Source: DATIHF01 sp035480955
GTDB lineage: Bacteria > Patescibacteriota > Microgenomatia > Woykebacterales > RBG-16-39-9b
DNA: 18,640 nt
Assembly: GCA_035480955.1 (NCBI GenBank)
Contig: DATIHF010000065.1
Location: 1 to 18,640, forward strand
Direction: 5' to 3'
Below are positions 1-6,454 of this stretch, one piece after another. The notes under the pieces are model-generated. The model was not told the DNA's origin. It worked only from the letters and a program-made list of their open reading frames with translations, and did no database searches. Made by a program: the position numbers and the translations under genes. Within the stretch, counting starts at the first letter, position 1. Every line of letters starts with the position of its first letter.

Positions 1-27
1 CCCCGCCATAAGCAAAGACAAGGATAA
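1..27 (+). CDS. rpmJ: Ribosomal protein L36, C-terminal end (partial)
   Basis: The first 27 bases read in frame as P-R-H-K-Q-R-Q-G followed by TAA. This is the classic C-terminus of bacterial L36, the small protein of the large ribosomal subunit. The gene is cut by the window start. The stop lies one base before the rpsM start codon, and the AAGGA that can serve as the rpsM ribosome binding site lies inside these last codons. L36 directly upstream of S13 is the usual bacterial order, which supports the call despite the short length. Confidence 0.85.
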   Translation, partial: PRHKQRQG

Positions 28-28
28 G

Positions 29-451
29 ATGGCTCGAATCAGTGGAATTGATCTACCAAACAATAAAAAAGTTCTTTTCGCCCTACCCTATATCTATGGT
101 TTAGGTAGGTCTCTGTCCGCTAAAGTGCTAACAAACACCAAGGTAGACCCAGACAAAAGAATGAAAGATCTGACCGAAGCGGAAATTTCAAAACTGCAAA
201 AAGAAATTGATTTGATTATGGTTGAAGGAGATTTGCGCCGGACAATCCAGCAAAACATCAGACGACTGGAAGAGATTGGTTCTTACCGAGGTTTGCGTCA
301 CCGAAAAAATCTTCCCGCCCGCGGACAGAGAACTCGAAGCAACGCTAGAACAAAAAGAGGTAAAAGAATGACAGTTGGGGCAATAAAGAAAGAAGTTGCT
401 CTCAAGATGGAAGCAGCTGCTAAAAAAGACGTCGCGTCTACAGGTAAATAA
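29..451 (+). CDS. rpsM: Small ribosomal subunit protein S13 (uS13)
   Basis: S13 sits in the head of the 30S subunit and contacts the P-site tRNA and the 50S subunit (bridge B1). The 140-residue product starts M-A-R-I-S-G-I-D-L-P, a canonical S13 start. It carries the helical region around residues 60-85 and the G-L-R-H-R motif followed by R-G-Q-R-T near residues 89-101. It is longer than E. coli S13 (118 residues): past the usual basic end (N-A-R-T-K-R-G-K-R) there is a Lys/Ala-rich tail of about 25 residues. The ATG is preceded by AAGGA at the end of rpmJ. Its TAA overlaps the rpsK ATG by one base (TAATG), indicating coupled translation. Identification is secure. Confidence 0.97.
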   Translation: MARISGIDLPNNKKVLFALPYIYGLGRSLSAKVLTNTKVDPDKRMKDLTEAEISKLQKEIDLIMVEGDLRRTIQQNIRRLEEIGSYRGLRHRKNLPARGQRTRSNARTKRGKRMTVGAIKKEVALKMEAAAKKDVASTGK

Positions 452-828
452 TGGAAAGAAAAAAGACTAAAACAATTAAAGAAGTAACCAAAGGCAAAGT
501 TTACGTTTCTGCAACTTTTAATAACACCTTGGTGACAATTACTGATGAAGACGGCAATACCTTAGGGTGGAGTAGCTCTGGAGCGGTTGGTTTCAAAGGA
601 GCAAGAAAGTCTACTCCTTATGCTGCGACTACGGCAGTAGAGACTTTGGCCAGAAGATTAGCGGAAAGAGGATTGAAAGAAGTGGAAGTTTACATCAAAG
701 GACCAGGTTCGGGAAGAGATGCTTCTATCAGAGCGTTGAAAAATACTGGACTAGCGATCAAAGCAATTGCCGATGTAACACCAATTCCTCACAATGGACC
801 CCGCCCAAGAAAGAGAAGGAGAGCTTAA
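451..828 (+). CDS. rpsK: Small ribosomal subunit protein S11 (uS11)
   Basis: S11 is a 30S platform protein near the mRNA exit site. The 125-residue product has the family core: G-K-V-Y-V-S-A-T-F-N-N-T-L-V near residues 16-29, G-W-S-S-S-G-A-V-G-F-K-G-A-R-K-S-T-P-Y-A-A near 39-59, and the C-terminal signature A-D-V-T-P-I-P-H-N-G-P-R-P-R-K-R-R. The last segment departs slightly from the common C-R-P-P-K-R-R, with Pro replacing Cys, which fits a cysteine-poor CPR proteome. The start codon overlaps the rpsM stop by one base, and the stop abuts the rpsD ATG. It belongs to the same transcription unit as its neighbours. Confidence 0.97.
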   Translation: MERKKTKTIKEVTKGKVYVSATFNNTLVTITDEDGNTLGWSSSGAVGFKGARKSTPYAATTAVETLARRLAERGLKEVEVYIKGPGSGRDASIRALKNTGLAIKAIADVTPIPHNGPRPRKRRRA

Positions 829-1458
829 ATGGCACGCTATACGGGACCAAAATTCAGACTAGACCGAAGAGAAGGAACTAACTTACAGCTTAAAGGTAAG
901 CGCAGTGCTTCACAAAAACATCCTTTGAACAAAAAAGGAGCAGTCCCCCCAGGGCAGCATGGCCAAAAAGGGACGGGGCGCAAGACTTCAGATTACGGCA
1001 CACAACTTCGTGAAAAGCAGAAAGTAAAGAGAATGTATGGAATTTTGGAAAGACAATTCCGACGCTACTATGAGAAGGCTTCTAAAAAGAAAGGCGCCAC
1101 CGGCGAAGCGCTCTTGCAACTTTTGGAGGCTAGACTAGATAATATTGTTTATCGGTTGGGTTTTGCCGCTTCCCGAGCACAAGCCCGACAATTGACTTCT
1201 CATGGTCACGTCCTGGTTAACGGAAAGAAAGTAAATATCCCAAGTTATTCCGTTCAAACAGGAGACGTTATCAGTTTGAAAGATAAGGCGAACAACTTTT
1301 TGCTTGTGAAAGAAGCAAGTGCGGAAATCGATAAAGATAAATTGCCTGAATGGTTGGAAAAGAAAGCTTTGGTTGGAAAACTAAACAGGCTTCCAGCTCG
1401 AGAAGAAATTGCTGCTGAAATTAACGAACAGGCAATCGTTGAGTTCTACTCGCGATAG
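829..1458 (+). CDS. rpsD: Small ribosomal subunit protein S4 (uS4)
   Basis: S4 is a primary 16S-binding assembly protein and forms part of the mRNA entry helicase. The 209-residue product starts M-A-R-Y-T-G-P-K-F-R-L-D-R-R-E-G. It has the N-terminal domain to about residue 95, then the S4 RNA-binding domain (L-E-A-R-L-D-N-I-V-Y-R-L-G-F, then S-R-A-Q-A-R-Q and H-G-H-V-L-V-N-G-K-K-V) at about 98-160. No cysteines occur, so this is the zinc-free C-minus form. The ATG directly follows the rpsK TAA and has a good Shine-Dalgarno (AAGGAG) inside the rpsK end. A 75-base gap before rpoA is the largest spacer in the operon. Confidence 0.97.
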   Translation: MARYTGPKFRLDRREGTNLQLKGKRSASQKHPLNKKGAVPPGQHGQKGTGRKTSDYGTQLREKQKVKRMYGILERQFRRYYEKASKKKGATGEALLQLLEARLDNIVYRLGFAASRAQARQLTSHGHVLVNGKKVNIPSYSVQTGDVISLKDKANNFLLVKEASAEIDKDKLPEWLEKKALVGKLNRLPAREEIAAEINEQAIVEFYSR

Positions 1459-1518
1459 CGAGCACAACTGCGAAGTGGAATGCGTTTTTAGTTTTACAGT
1501 CGATAATTATTATTTAAT

Positions 1519-1524
1519 AGGAGG
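1519..1524 (+). promoter_or_regulatory. Strong Shine-Dalgarno of rpoA
   Basis: AGGAGG lies nine bases upstream of the rpoA ATG in an AT-rich spacer (1459-1533). It is the most canonical ribosome binding site in the window and fixes the rpoA start. The spacer also holds GATAAT at 1502-1507 and TATTAT at 1508-1513, but neither has a convincing -35 partner, so I do not call an internal promoter. Confidence 0.85.
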
Positions 1525-1533
1525 ATTTTAGAA

Positions 1534-2442
1534 ATGGTTGATCAAGTTAAAATTAGTCACACAGGAAATAATACCGAAGGGTCTATCGTTGTAGAGCCCC
1601 TGCCACAAGGTTTTGGAATGACCTTGGGTAATGCTTTGCGCCGAGTTTTACTCTCTTCGCTAGAAGGGTCAGCTATCACTCAAGCGAAAATCGGTGGGGT
1701 AGCTCATGAGTATTCAACTATCAAAGGTGTCAAAGAAGATGTAGTGCAAATTCTTCTTAATTTGAAAAAAGTTCGTCTTCAGATTGAAGGTGACAAAGAG
1801 GTTAAACTTTCTCTTGAGGAAAAGGGTCCAAAGGAAGTAAAAGCGGGGGATATCAAAGTTCCCGCAGGAGTAAAAATCACTAATCCTGAGCAACCAATCG
1901 CCTCTCTTGCCGATAACAAGACCAAACTAGAAATTGACATGGTTGCTGAGAAAGGGGTTGGTTATGTTGCGGTTGAAGGACGACGCAATTTGGGAATTGG
2001 TACCATTCCATTGGATGCAAATTTTACACCGATTACCCAAGTAAGCTACAAAATTGAGGCCACTCGTGTCGGACAGATCACTAACTTCGACAAACTTATT
2101 TTTGACATTCACACTGATGGCACTGTTTCACCAGCAGAGTCGGTCAAGCAAGCTTCCAAAATTTTGAGCGATTATTTCAATGTTTTGTTTGAACAGAAGA
2201 AAGCGCCCAAGAAAGAAGAATCTGAAGAATCCAGCCGACCAAAAATTGACAAAAGTGCTTCGATTGAAGAGTTGGAACTCGCTACCCGAATAACAAATTC
2301 TCTTAAAAACGCTGGTATCGAAACCGTCGATGACCTTCTCAACGCTCACAAAGAAGATTTGGTGAAACTGAAGAATATGGGAGCAAAGTCACTCTCTGAC
2401 ATTGAAGAAAAACTCGGAGAGAAAGGTTTAGCCAAGGAATAA
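1534..2442 (+). CDS. rpoA: RNA polymerase subunit alpha
   Basis: The alpha subunit dimerises to nucleate RNA polymerase assembly, and its C-terminal domain contacts UP elements and activators. The 302-residue product has the N-terminal domain (about 1-225), including the G-F-G-M-T-L-G-N-A-L-R-R-V-L-L-S-S motif at residues 26-42. A charged linker follows at about 222-243, then the helix-hairpin-helix C-terminal domain at about 245-302. Residues matching the DNA-contacting R265, N268, G296, K298 and S299 of E. coli are visible as R252, N255, G283, K285 and S286, so UP-element recognition is probably kept. The start is fixed by the AGGAGG at 1519-1524. The TAA abuts rplQ. Confidence 0.98.
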   Translation: MVDQVKISHTGNNTEGSIVVEPLPQGFGMTLGNALRRVLLSSLEGSAITQAKIGGVAHEYSTIKGVKEDVVQILLNLKKVRLQIEGDKEVKLSLEEKGPKEVKAGDIKVPAGVKITNPEQPIASLADNKTKLEIDMVAEKGVGYVAVEGRRNLGIGTIPLDANFTPITQVSYKIEATRVGQITNFDKLIFDIHTDGTVSPAESVKQASKILSDYFNVLFEQKKAPKKEESEESSRPKIDKSASIEELELATRITNSLKNAGIETVDDLLNAHKEDLVKLKNMGAKSLSDIEEKLGEKGLAKE

Positions 2443-2931
2443 ATGATTCACAGAGTTGCGGGTAGAAAATTAGGAAGATCTAGTAAAGAGCGCACGGCTC
2501 TCTTTCGTAACCTCGCGACCTCTTTGATTTTACACGAAAAAATTGTTACCACCAAAGCCAAAGCCAAAGCAGTCAAACCAATGGTGGAAAAATTGGTAAC
2601 GAGAGCAAAAGTTAATTCTATCCACTCTCGTAGAGTCCTTTTAAAGGACCTACCTTCAGAAAACACGGTTAGTAAACTACTCGAAGTTGTTGGCCCAACA
2701 TTCAAAGAGCGACCCGGTGGTTATTTAAAAATTATTCAGATGGGCGCTCGCAAAGGCGATCAAGCAGAGATGGTCACACTGATGTTTGTTGAAGATTTTT
2801 CAAAAATTGCACTCTCAAAAGTGGCAAAAGAAGTTAAGAAAGAAACAGCTAAAATCGAGAAAGCTAAAGTGACCAAGCCTAAAAGTAAGGTTACCAAAAA
2901 GGTAAAGGATGCCAAAGACAAAACAAACTAA
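2443..2931 (+). CDS. rplQ: Large ribosomal subunit protein L17 (bL17)
   Basis: L17 lies near the exit of the 50S peptide tunnel. The product is 162 residues. The family core is visible: I-H-R-V-A-G-R-K-L-G-R-S-S-K-E-R-T-A-L-F-R-N-L at the N-terminus, then H-E-K-I-V-T-T-K-A-K-A-K near 31-42, and a G-G-Y-L-K-I near residues 92-97. E. coli L17 has 127 residues; here the extra length is a Lys-rich, probably unstructured tail after about residue 125. The ATG directly follows the rpoA TAA, with AAGGA just upstream. The last 23 bases overlap the start of rplM in another frame, a longer overlap than the 1-4 bases seen elsewhere in this operon. Confidence 0.96.
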   Translation: MIHRVAGRKLGRSSKERTALFRNLATSLILHEKIVTTKAKAKAVKPMVEKLVTRAKVNSIHSRRVLLKDLPSENTVSKLLEVVGPTFKERPGGYLKIIQMGARKGDQAEMVTLMFVEDFSKIALSKVAKEVKKETAKIEKAKVTKPKSKVTKKVKDAKDKTN

Positions 2932-3388
2932 AACAATTGAAAAAGAAAAGGAAGTTTCTAAAGCGAAACCTCTGACAAAAAACCAGAAACCTGAAAAGAA
3001 ATGGTTTTTAATAGATGCGCGTAGCAAAGTCATTGGCAGACTTTCAACTAGGATCGCTACTGTTCTACTTGGAAAAAATAAAGTAGAGTTCATCCCCTAT
3101 ATGGACAGTGGGGACTATGTTGTTGTCATCAATGCTGCTAAAGTAGCTTCGACCGGGAGAAAAGAAGACAAGAAAATGTATTACCGTTACAGCGGTTACC
3201 CTGGTGGTTTGAAAATTCGGGATTTGAAAACCTTAAGAGTCGAGAAGCCAGAAGAAATAATTCTCCATAGTGTCAGAGGAATGCTACCAAAAACAAGATT
3301 AGGGAAACAAATTATCAAAAAACTTTATGTTTATTCAGGAGACAAACATCCTCATCAAGCACAAAAACTTGAGGAGATGAAAATATAA
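2909..3388 (+). CDS. rplM: Large ribosomal subunit protein L13 (uL13)
   Basis: L13 is an early 50S assembly protein. The 159-residue product carries the W-F-L-I-D-A-R-S-K-V-I-G-R-L-S-T-R-I-A start of the domain at about residues 32-50, then the M-D-S-G-D-Y-V-V-V-I-N-A block, Y-Y-R-Y-S-G-Y-P-G-G-L and R-G-M-L-P-K-T-R-L-G. E. coli L13 has 142 residues. The difference is a Lys/Glu/Thr-rich N-terminal extension of about 30 residues before the Trp of the fold. No other ATG lies between the called start and the fold, so the extension is real unless a non-ATG start is used. The start lies inside the rplQ tail, and the stop overlaps rpsI by one base (TAATG). Confidence 0.96.
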   Translation: MPKTKQTKTIEKEKEVSKAKPLTKNQKPEKKWFLIDARSKVIGRLSTRIATVLLGKNKVEFIPYMDSGDYVVVINAAKVASTGRKEDKKMYYRYSGYPGGLKIRDLKTLRVEKPEEIILHSVRGMLPKTRLGKQIIKKLYVYSGDKHPHQAQKLEEMKI

Positions 3389-3816
3389 TGGCAGAAGAGA
3401 AGAAAGAAACGAAACAATCCAAAAAAACTGAAAGCTACAAAGCAGTAGGACGTCGCAAACAAGCGGTTGCCCGAGTTTGGCTGAAGCTTGAAAAAGGCCC
3501 AATACTAGTCAACGACAAACCAATGGAAGAGTATTTTTCCTATTTCCAGAATAAGAAGCTTTTAGAAGAGCCTTTTCGAACCGTTAATCGCATCGACCAA
3601 ATGTCCGGAACCATCAGAGTAGCTGGAGGTGGAGCAACTTCTCAAGCTGAAGCAGTGGTACACGGTATCTCCCGAGCTTTGATTAAATACGATGAAACCT
3701 TTCGAAGTGCTCTTGCAAAGAAAAAACTTCTAACCAGAGACAGTCGAGTTAAAGAGCGCCGCAAGTACGGCTACGCGGGTAAAGCTCGCAAACAGAAACA
3801 ATCTCCAAAGCGTTAA
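3388..3816 (+). CDS. rpsI: Small ribosomal subunit protein S9 (uS9)
   Basis: S9 is a 30S head protein whose C-terminal tail reaches the P-site tRNA. The 142-residue product has a Lys/Glu-rich leader of about 17 residues. The family core follows: Y-K-A-V-G-R-R-K-Q-A-V-A-R-V-W near residues 18-32, G-G-G-A-T-S-Q-A-E-A-V-V-H-G-I-S-R-A-L, and the D-S-R-V-K-E-R-R-K-Y-G block. The tail ends S-P-K-R, keeping the terminal K-R that contacts tRNA, in place of the usual F-S-K-R. It is the last gene of the ribosomal operon. Its stop is only two bases from the stop of the convergent membrane-protein gene, leaving no room for a dedicated terminator. Confidence 0.97.
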   Translation: MAEEKKETKQSKKTESYKAVGRRKQAVARVWLKLEKGPILVNDKPMEEYFSYFQNKKLLEEPFRTVNRIDQMSGTIRVAGGGATSQAEAVVHGISRALIKYDETFRSALAKKKLLTRDSRVKERRKYGYAGKARKQKQSPKR

Positions 3817-3818
3817 AT

Positions 3819-4016
3819 CTAATATTTGCTTTTGAAAAAAGCTTGGTAGAGAAAAAACCCACCAACGAATAGTGGTAGTAGTGCAAAAGTTCTGGTGAAA
3901 TTAGTCGGAATCAGAGCAAGAAGTGTGGCAATAAAAAGCAAAACAAATCCCCAAACCATCGGACTTTGATTTTTCAGCCTCACCCAAGGACTGTTGAATT
4001 GGTTGTAGTCGCCCAT
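3819..4016 (-). CDS. Small two-TM membrane protein, unknown function
   Basis: A 65-residue product with a polar N-terminal stretch (N-Q-F-N-S-P-W-V-R-L-K-N) and two hydrophobic segments at about residues 20-37 and 43-60, ending in a basic tail. I do not recognise a family. The ATG directly follows the TGA of the upstream 142-residue membrane-protein gene, so the two are almost certainly translated from one message and may form a pair. The gene runs convergently into rpsI with a two-base gap. It could also be a small subunit or chaperone of the larger membrane protein, but nothing in the sequence decides this. Confidence 0.7.
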   Translation of the reverse strand: MGDYNQFNSPWVRLKNQSPMVWGFVLLFIATLLALIPTNFTRTFALLPLFVGGFFLYQAFFKSKY

Positions 4017-4445
4017 TCAATTTTTCTCGGCAAATTTTTGCAAATTCCCGTAAACCAAATAAAGCAATGCGGCGACAATCAAAAAGATAAGAGAGGATAG
4101 GAAGGAGCGCCCCAGAAGGTAAAAGCAAAAAGGTAGAAGAGAAAGAAAGACTAAGAATAAATAGGCCTTGGGTCGATCCGGAGAATAGTTGTGAGAATTC
4201 TCTGCAGCTTCACCAAACTTCGGATGGATCCCTTTAAGAGTGGCCACATACATTGTGAAAGCAATAATTAAGCTAACGAAAGGAAAAATTAGGTAGAGCG
4301 TTTCAGCTAGAGAGGAAGTAGAGGTTGCAACAACATAGACCGTGGAACAAAGAGCGACCACCATGGTCACAATTACCACCCAACCCTCCCAGCTGATTGG
4401 GTACCAACCCCAAAAACGATGAACACCAAACCAGTGCCTGGACAT
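4017..4445 (-). CDS. Four-TM membrane protein with aromatic N-terminus, unknown function
   Basis: A 142-residue product with a Trp/His-rich N-terminus (W-F-G-V-H-R-F-W-G-W-Y-P-I-S-W-E-G-W). About four hydrophobic segments follow, at roughly residues 20-40, 48-68, 92-110 and 114-132. The start resembles small CPR and other bacterial membrane proteins that begin with a W-F-x(3)-Y-G-W-G-W-x-P-x-T-W-Q-G-W pattern. I know this pattern only as uncharacterised. The ATG is fixed by a perfect TATAAT ending seven bases upstream, which predicts a leaderless message starting at the A of the ATG. It is followed without a gap by the 65-residue membrane protein. No catalytic motif is visible. Confidence 0.75.
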   Translation of the reverse strand: MSRHWFGVHRFWGWYPISWEGWVVIVTMVVALCSTVYVVATSTSSLAETLYLIFPFVSLIIAFTMYVATLKGIHPKFGEAAENSHNYSPDRPKAYLFLVFLSLLPFCFYLLGRSFLSSLIFLIVAALLYLVYGNLQKFAEKN

Positions 4446-4452
4446 TACCTAT

Positions 4453-4481
4453 ATTATACAAAGGAAAAATCTATTTGGCGA
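4453..4481 (-). promoter_or_regulatory. Promoter of the small membrane-protein pair (leaderless)
   Basis: On the minus strand: -35 TCGCCA at 4476-4481 (4 of 6 consensus), a 17-base spacer, and -10 TATAAT at 4453-4458 (6 of 6). Only seven bases separate the -10 box from the ATG at 4445, so the expected transcription start coincides with the start codon. The -35 part lies inside the last codons of the upstream hydrolase gene, so the pair can be expressed independently of it. Confidence 0.7.
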
Positions 4482-5385
4482 GTTGTGAATCGAGCCAAGG
4501 GAAAACAGAATCTTCCCAAAGCTTGTGATCCATACGGTAACTCTCAACATGACCAACGTCTTTGAAGGTGACGAATTTACTATTCTGATTTGCGTGTTTA
4601 TAAAGATTCATCGCACTCTCGTATGAAGTAGTGCCGTCTTTATCACCCTGTAAAAATAGGTAAGCACGATTTGGATCATCTTTCACGTGATCTAGCGGGA
4701 TTATGTGTTCCAAATCTATCCCAAAGCGTAAATTAGAGAAGTAGAAGACTAAAGGAGCGAAGAAACTGGGTAGATTGCCCTCCCTTTCTATTTGAGAAGT
4801 GAGAACGTTAGTAAAATTATCAGTTGAACTATCTAGAATCAAAGCCCCCACATTTTTCAGTTCACCACTAACCATTACCATCGAGACTGCGCCAGTAGAA
4901 TTTCCTAAAATTCCAATTTTTTTCGGATCAAATCCCTTGGCCTTGGCCCAATCCACTGCTCCGACCAGGTCTCTACCTGAGGTTGAGCCGTAGTCGAGTC
5001 TAGCTCCTTCAGAAATCCCATGAGCGCGGGAATCAAAAATTAATACACTGTAATTGTGAGCGAGGGAATCCTGAGCGATCATTGGTATCAAGTAATACTC
5101 GTCAAAACGGTTAGGTTTGATACCAGTGACGTAGATTATTAATCGGTCAGAACCATTTTTTGGAAAATAAGTTCCTTTCAGCTTCAACCCTTCCGGAGAT
5201 TTAAATTCAATGTTTTCGTATTTATCGGCGATCAGTGTTGGGCTAGCATCGATTCGATTTGAAGTCCGATAGGTCATTACGCCCGCGGCGAGATAGGCAA
5301 TCCCGACAAAAGCGAGAATCAAAAAAACAAAAATACCGATTAAGGTTATTGCTAAAATTTTTCCGTGTCTTTTTATCCAATCCAT
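4471..5385 (-). CDS. Membrane-anchored alpha/beta hydrolase
   Basis: The 304-residue product begins with one transmembrane segment (about residues 10-35) and continues as an alpha/beta-hydrolase fold, probably on the outer face of the membrane. The nucleophile elbow is G-N-S-T-G at 161-165 (Ser163). The acid is in the G-D-K-D segment (Asp248 or Asp250), and the histidine is in D-V-G-H-V (His279). An oxyanion-type strand and the F-D-S-R-A-H-G-I-S-E-G motif at 117-127 match dienelactone-hydrolase-like and S9-like serine hydrolases (the FrsA/BAAT-like group). The substrate cannot be predicted; an esterase or peptidase is possible. Its ATG lies three bases after the stop of the dehydrogenase gene, with no SD, so it is probably co-transcribed and coupled with that gene. 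Confidence 0.88.
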   Translation of the reverse strand: MDWIKRHGKILAITLIGIFVFLILAFVGIAYLAAGVMTYRTSNRIDASPTLIADKYENIEFKSPEGLKLKGTYFPKNGSDRLIIYVTGIKPNRFDEYYLIPMIAQDSLAHNYSVLIFDSRAHGISEGARLDYGSTSGRDLVGAVDWAKAKGFDPKKIGILGNSTGAVSMVMVSGELKNVGALILDSSTDNFTNVLTSQIEREGNLPSFFAPLVFYFSNLRFGIDLEHIIPLDHVKDDPNRAYLFLQGDKDGTTSYESAMNLYKHANQNSKFVTFKDVGHVESYRMDHKLWEDSVFPWLDSQLAK

Positions 5386-5388
5386 AGT

Positions 5389-6408
5389 TTAAGTTGGTTG
5401 GGCGGGAGCAGGAGAGACTGTTGGGGTAGGTGCAGTGAAAGAATTAATATTTTCGATTGTCGTAGCGAGTATTCTTACCATGGCCTCTCTGGTGTTGAAG
5501 GCATTATGAGGTGTAATGATCACTTTGTCCATACCCATCAGAACATGATTTTCTAAAACAGTTCGCAGGTCTTCGTCTTTTAATTCACTTTCCATTACCA
5601 TTTGGCGCTCGTTTTTCAACATTGCCTCTTCTTCTAAAACATCTAGACCAACCCCACCCAAAATTCCTTGATTAAGTCCCAGAACTAGTGCTTCGGTTTC
5701 TACTATCGCTCCTCTGGCCGTATTGATCAAAACACAGCCTTTTTTTATTAAGCTAACATTATTTTTATTTATCAGATGATGGGTGGTTGGCAGATAGGGA
5801 ACGTGAATCGTGATCACGTCAGAGCTTTTCAAAAGATCTTCTAGAGAGACATACTTAAAGTTGAGTTGTTGCTCCAAGACTCGATTGGGCATGGCGTCAA
5901 AGGCAATTACTTTCATATCAAAGCCATTGGCAATTTTGATTGAGTGTTTTCCAATGTGTCCAGTTCCTAGCACCCCAATTGTTTTTCCAGAGAGATCAAA
6001 GCCTTCCAAGCCTTCAGTCGTAAAATTGGCCCGGTCCCGGACTCGGAAACTTGCTTGAGTAATTTTTCGAGATAAATCTAAAAGCAGGGCAAAGGCAAAC
6101 TCGGCTACAGTGTTTTCACCGTAAGTTGGAACGTTTTTCACTACTACACCCTTTGCCTTAGTTGCCGCTTCATCTATGTGATCAATACCAGTGGTTCGCG
6201 AGGCGATCATTTTCAAATTAGAAAAATTGGCTAGAATCGTGGCGTCAATTTTCGAACCCGTGAAGCCCGAGATGATTTCGAAATCTCGCTCATTTGGCAG
6301 AGTTGTTGGGGAGAGAATATGGTCAAAGAAAACTAGCTGGTGGTTGGGCAACTTTTCTTTAAGGTAATTTGCTTCCCACTCTTTAGCTTCAAAAAAGGCA
6401 ATCTTCAT
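5389..6408 (-). CDS. D-2-hydroxyacid dehydrogenase, D-lactate dehydrogenase-like
   Basis: An NAD-dependent enzyme of the D-isomer-specific 2-hydroxyacid dehydrogenase family, 339 residues. The Rossmann motif is G148-x-G150-x-x-G153 (L-G-T-G-H-I-G), followed by D171, which favours NADH over NADPH. The catalytic triad is visible as R232 (N-T-A-R-G-A), E261 (after G-L-D-V-L-E-E) and H301 (I-T-P-H-N-A), at spacings matching D-LDH. The T-Y-G-E-N-T-V-A-E-F block near 95-104 also fits. The likely reaction is reduction of pyruvate to D-lactate, which makes sense next to pyruvate kinase; another 2-oxoacid is possible. An odd Pro/Thr/Ala-rich tail of about 14 residues closes the protein. The ATG lies six bases from a CATAAT -10 box. 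Confidence 0.9.
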   Translation of the reverse strand: MKIAFFEAKEWEANYLKEKLPNHQLVFFDHILSPTTLPNERDFEIISGFTGSKIDATILANFSNLKMIASRTTGIDHIDEAATKAKGVVVKNVPTYGENTVAEFAFALLLDLSRKITQASFRVRDRANFTTEGLEGFDLSGKTIGVLGTGHIGKHSIKIANGFDMKVIAFDAMPNRVLEQQLNFKYVSLEDLLKSSDVITIHVPYLPTTHHLINKNNVSLIKKGCVLINTARGAIVETEALVLGLNQGILGGVGLDVLEEEAMLKNERQMVMESELKDEDLRTVLENHVLMGMDKVIITPHNAFNTREAMVRILATTIENINSFTAPTPTVSPAPAQPT

Positions 6409-6414
6409 ACAGTT

Positions 6415-6443
6415 ATTATGGAGTATTTGTACTCACTTGGGAA
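6415..6443 (-). promoter_or_regulatory. Probable leaderless promoter of the D-LDH-like gene
   Basis: On the minus strand: -35 TTCCCA at 6438-6443 (4 of 6), a 17-base spacer, and -10 CATAAT at 6415-6420 (5 of 6). Six bases separate the -10 box from the ATG at 6408. The whole element fits the 46-base gap after pyk. It would let the dehydrogenase and hydrolase be expressed apart from pyruvate kinase, although read-through from pyk is equally possible. Confidence 0.5.
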
Positions 6444-6454
6444 TCCTCTGATTT

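Noticed and set aside
1449..1462. CTCGC-GATA-GCGAG hairpin at the rpsD stop codon
   Set aside because: The five-pair stem without a T tract is too small to call a terminator or an S4 autoregulatory site.
1485..1513. Possible internal promoter upstream of rpoA (TTTTTA, 17 bases, TATTAT)
   Set aside because: The -35 matches only three of six in an AT-rich spacer; chance matches are expected there.
3828..3842. Inverted repeat GCTTTT-GAA-AAAAGC just after rpsI, as a possible terminator
   Set aside because: The six-pair stem is AT-rich, lies inside the coding end of the convergent gene, and has no T tract on either strand.
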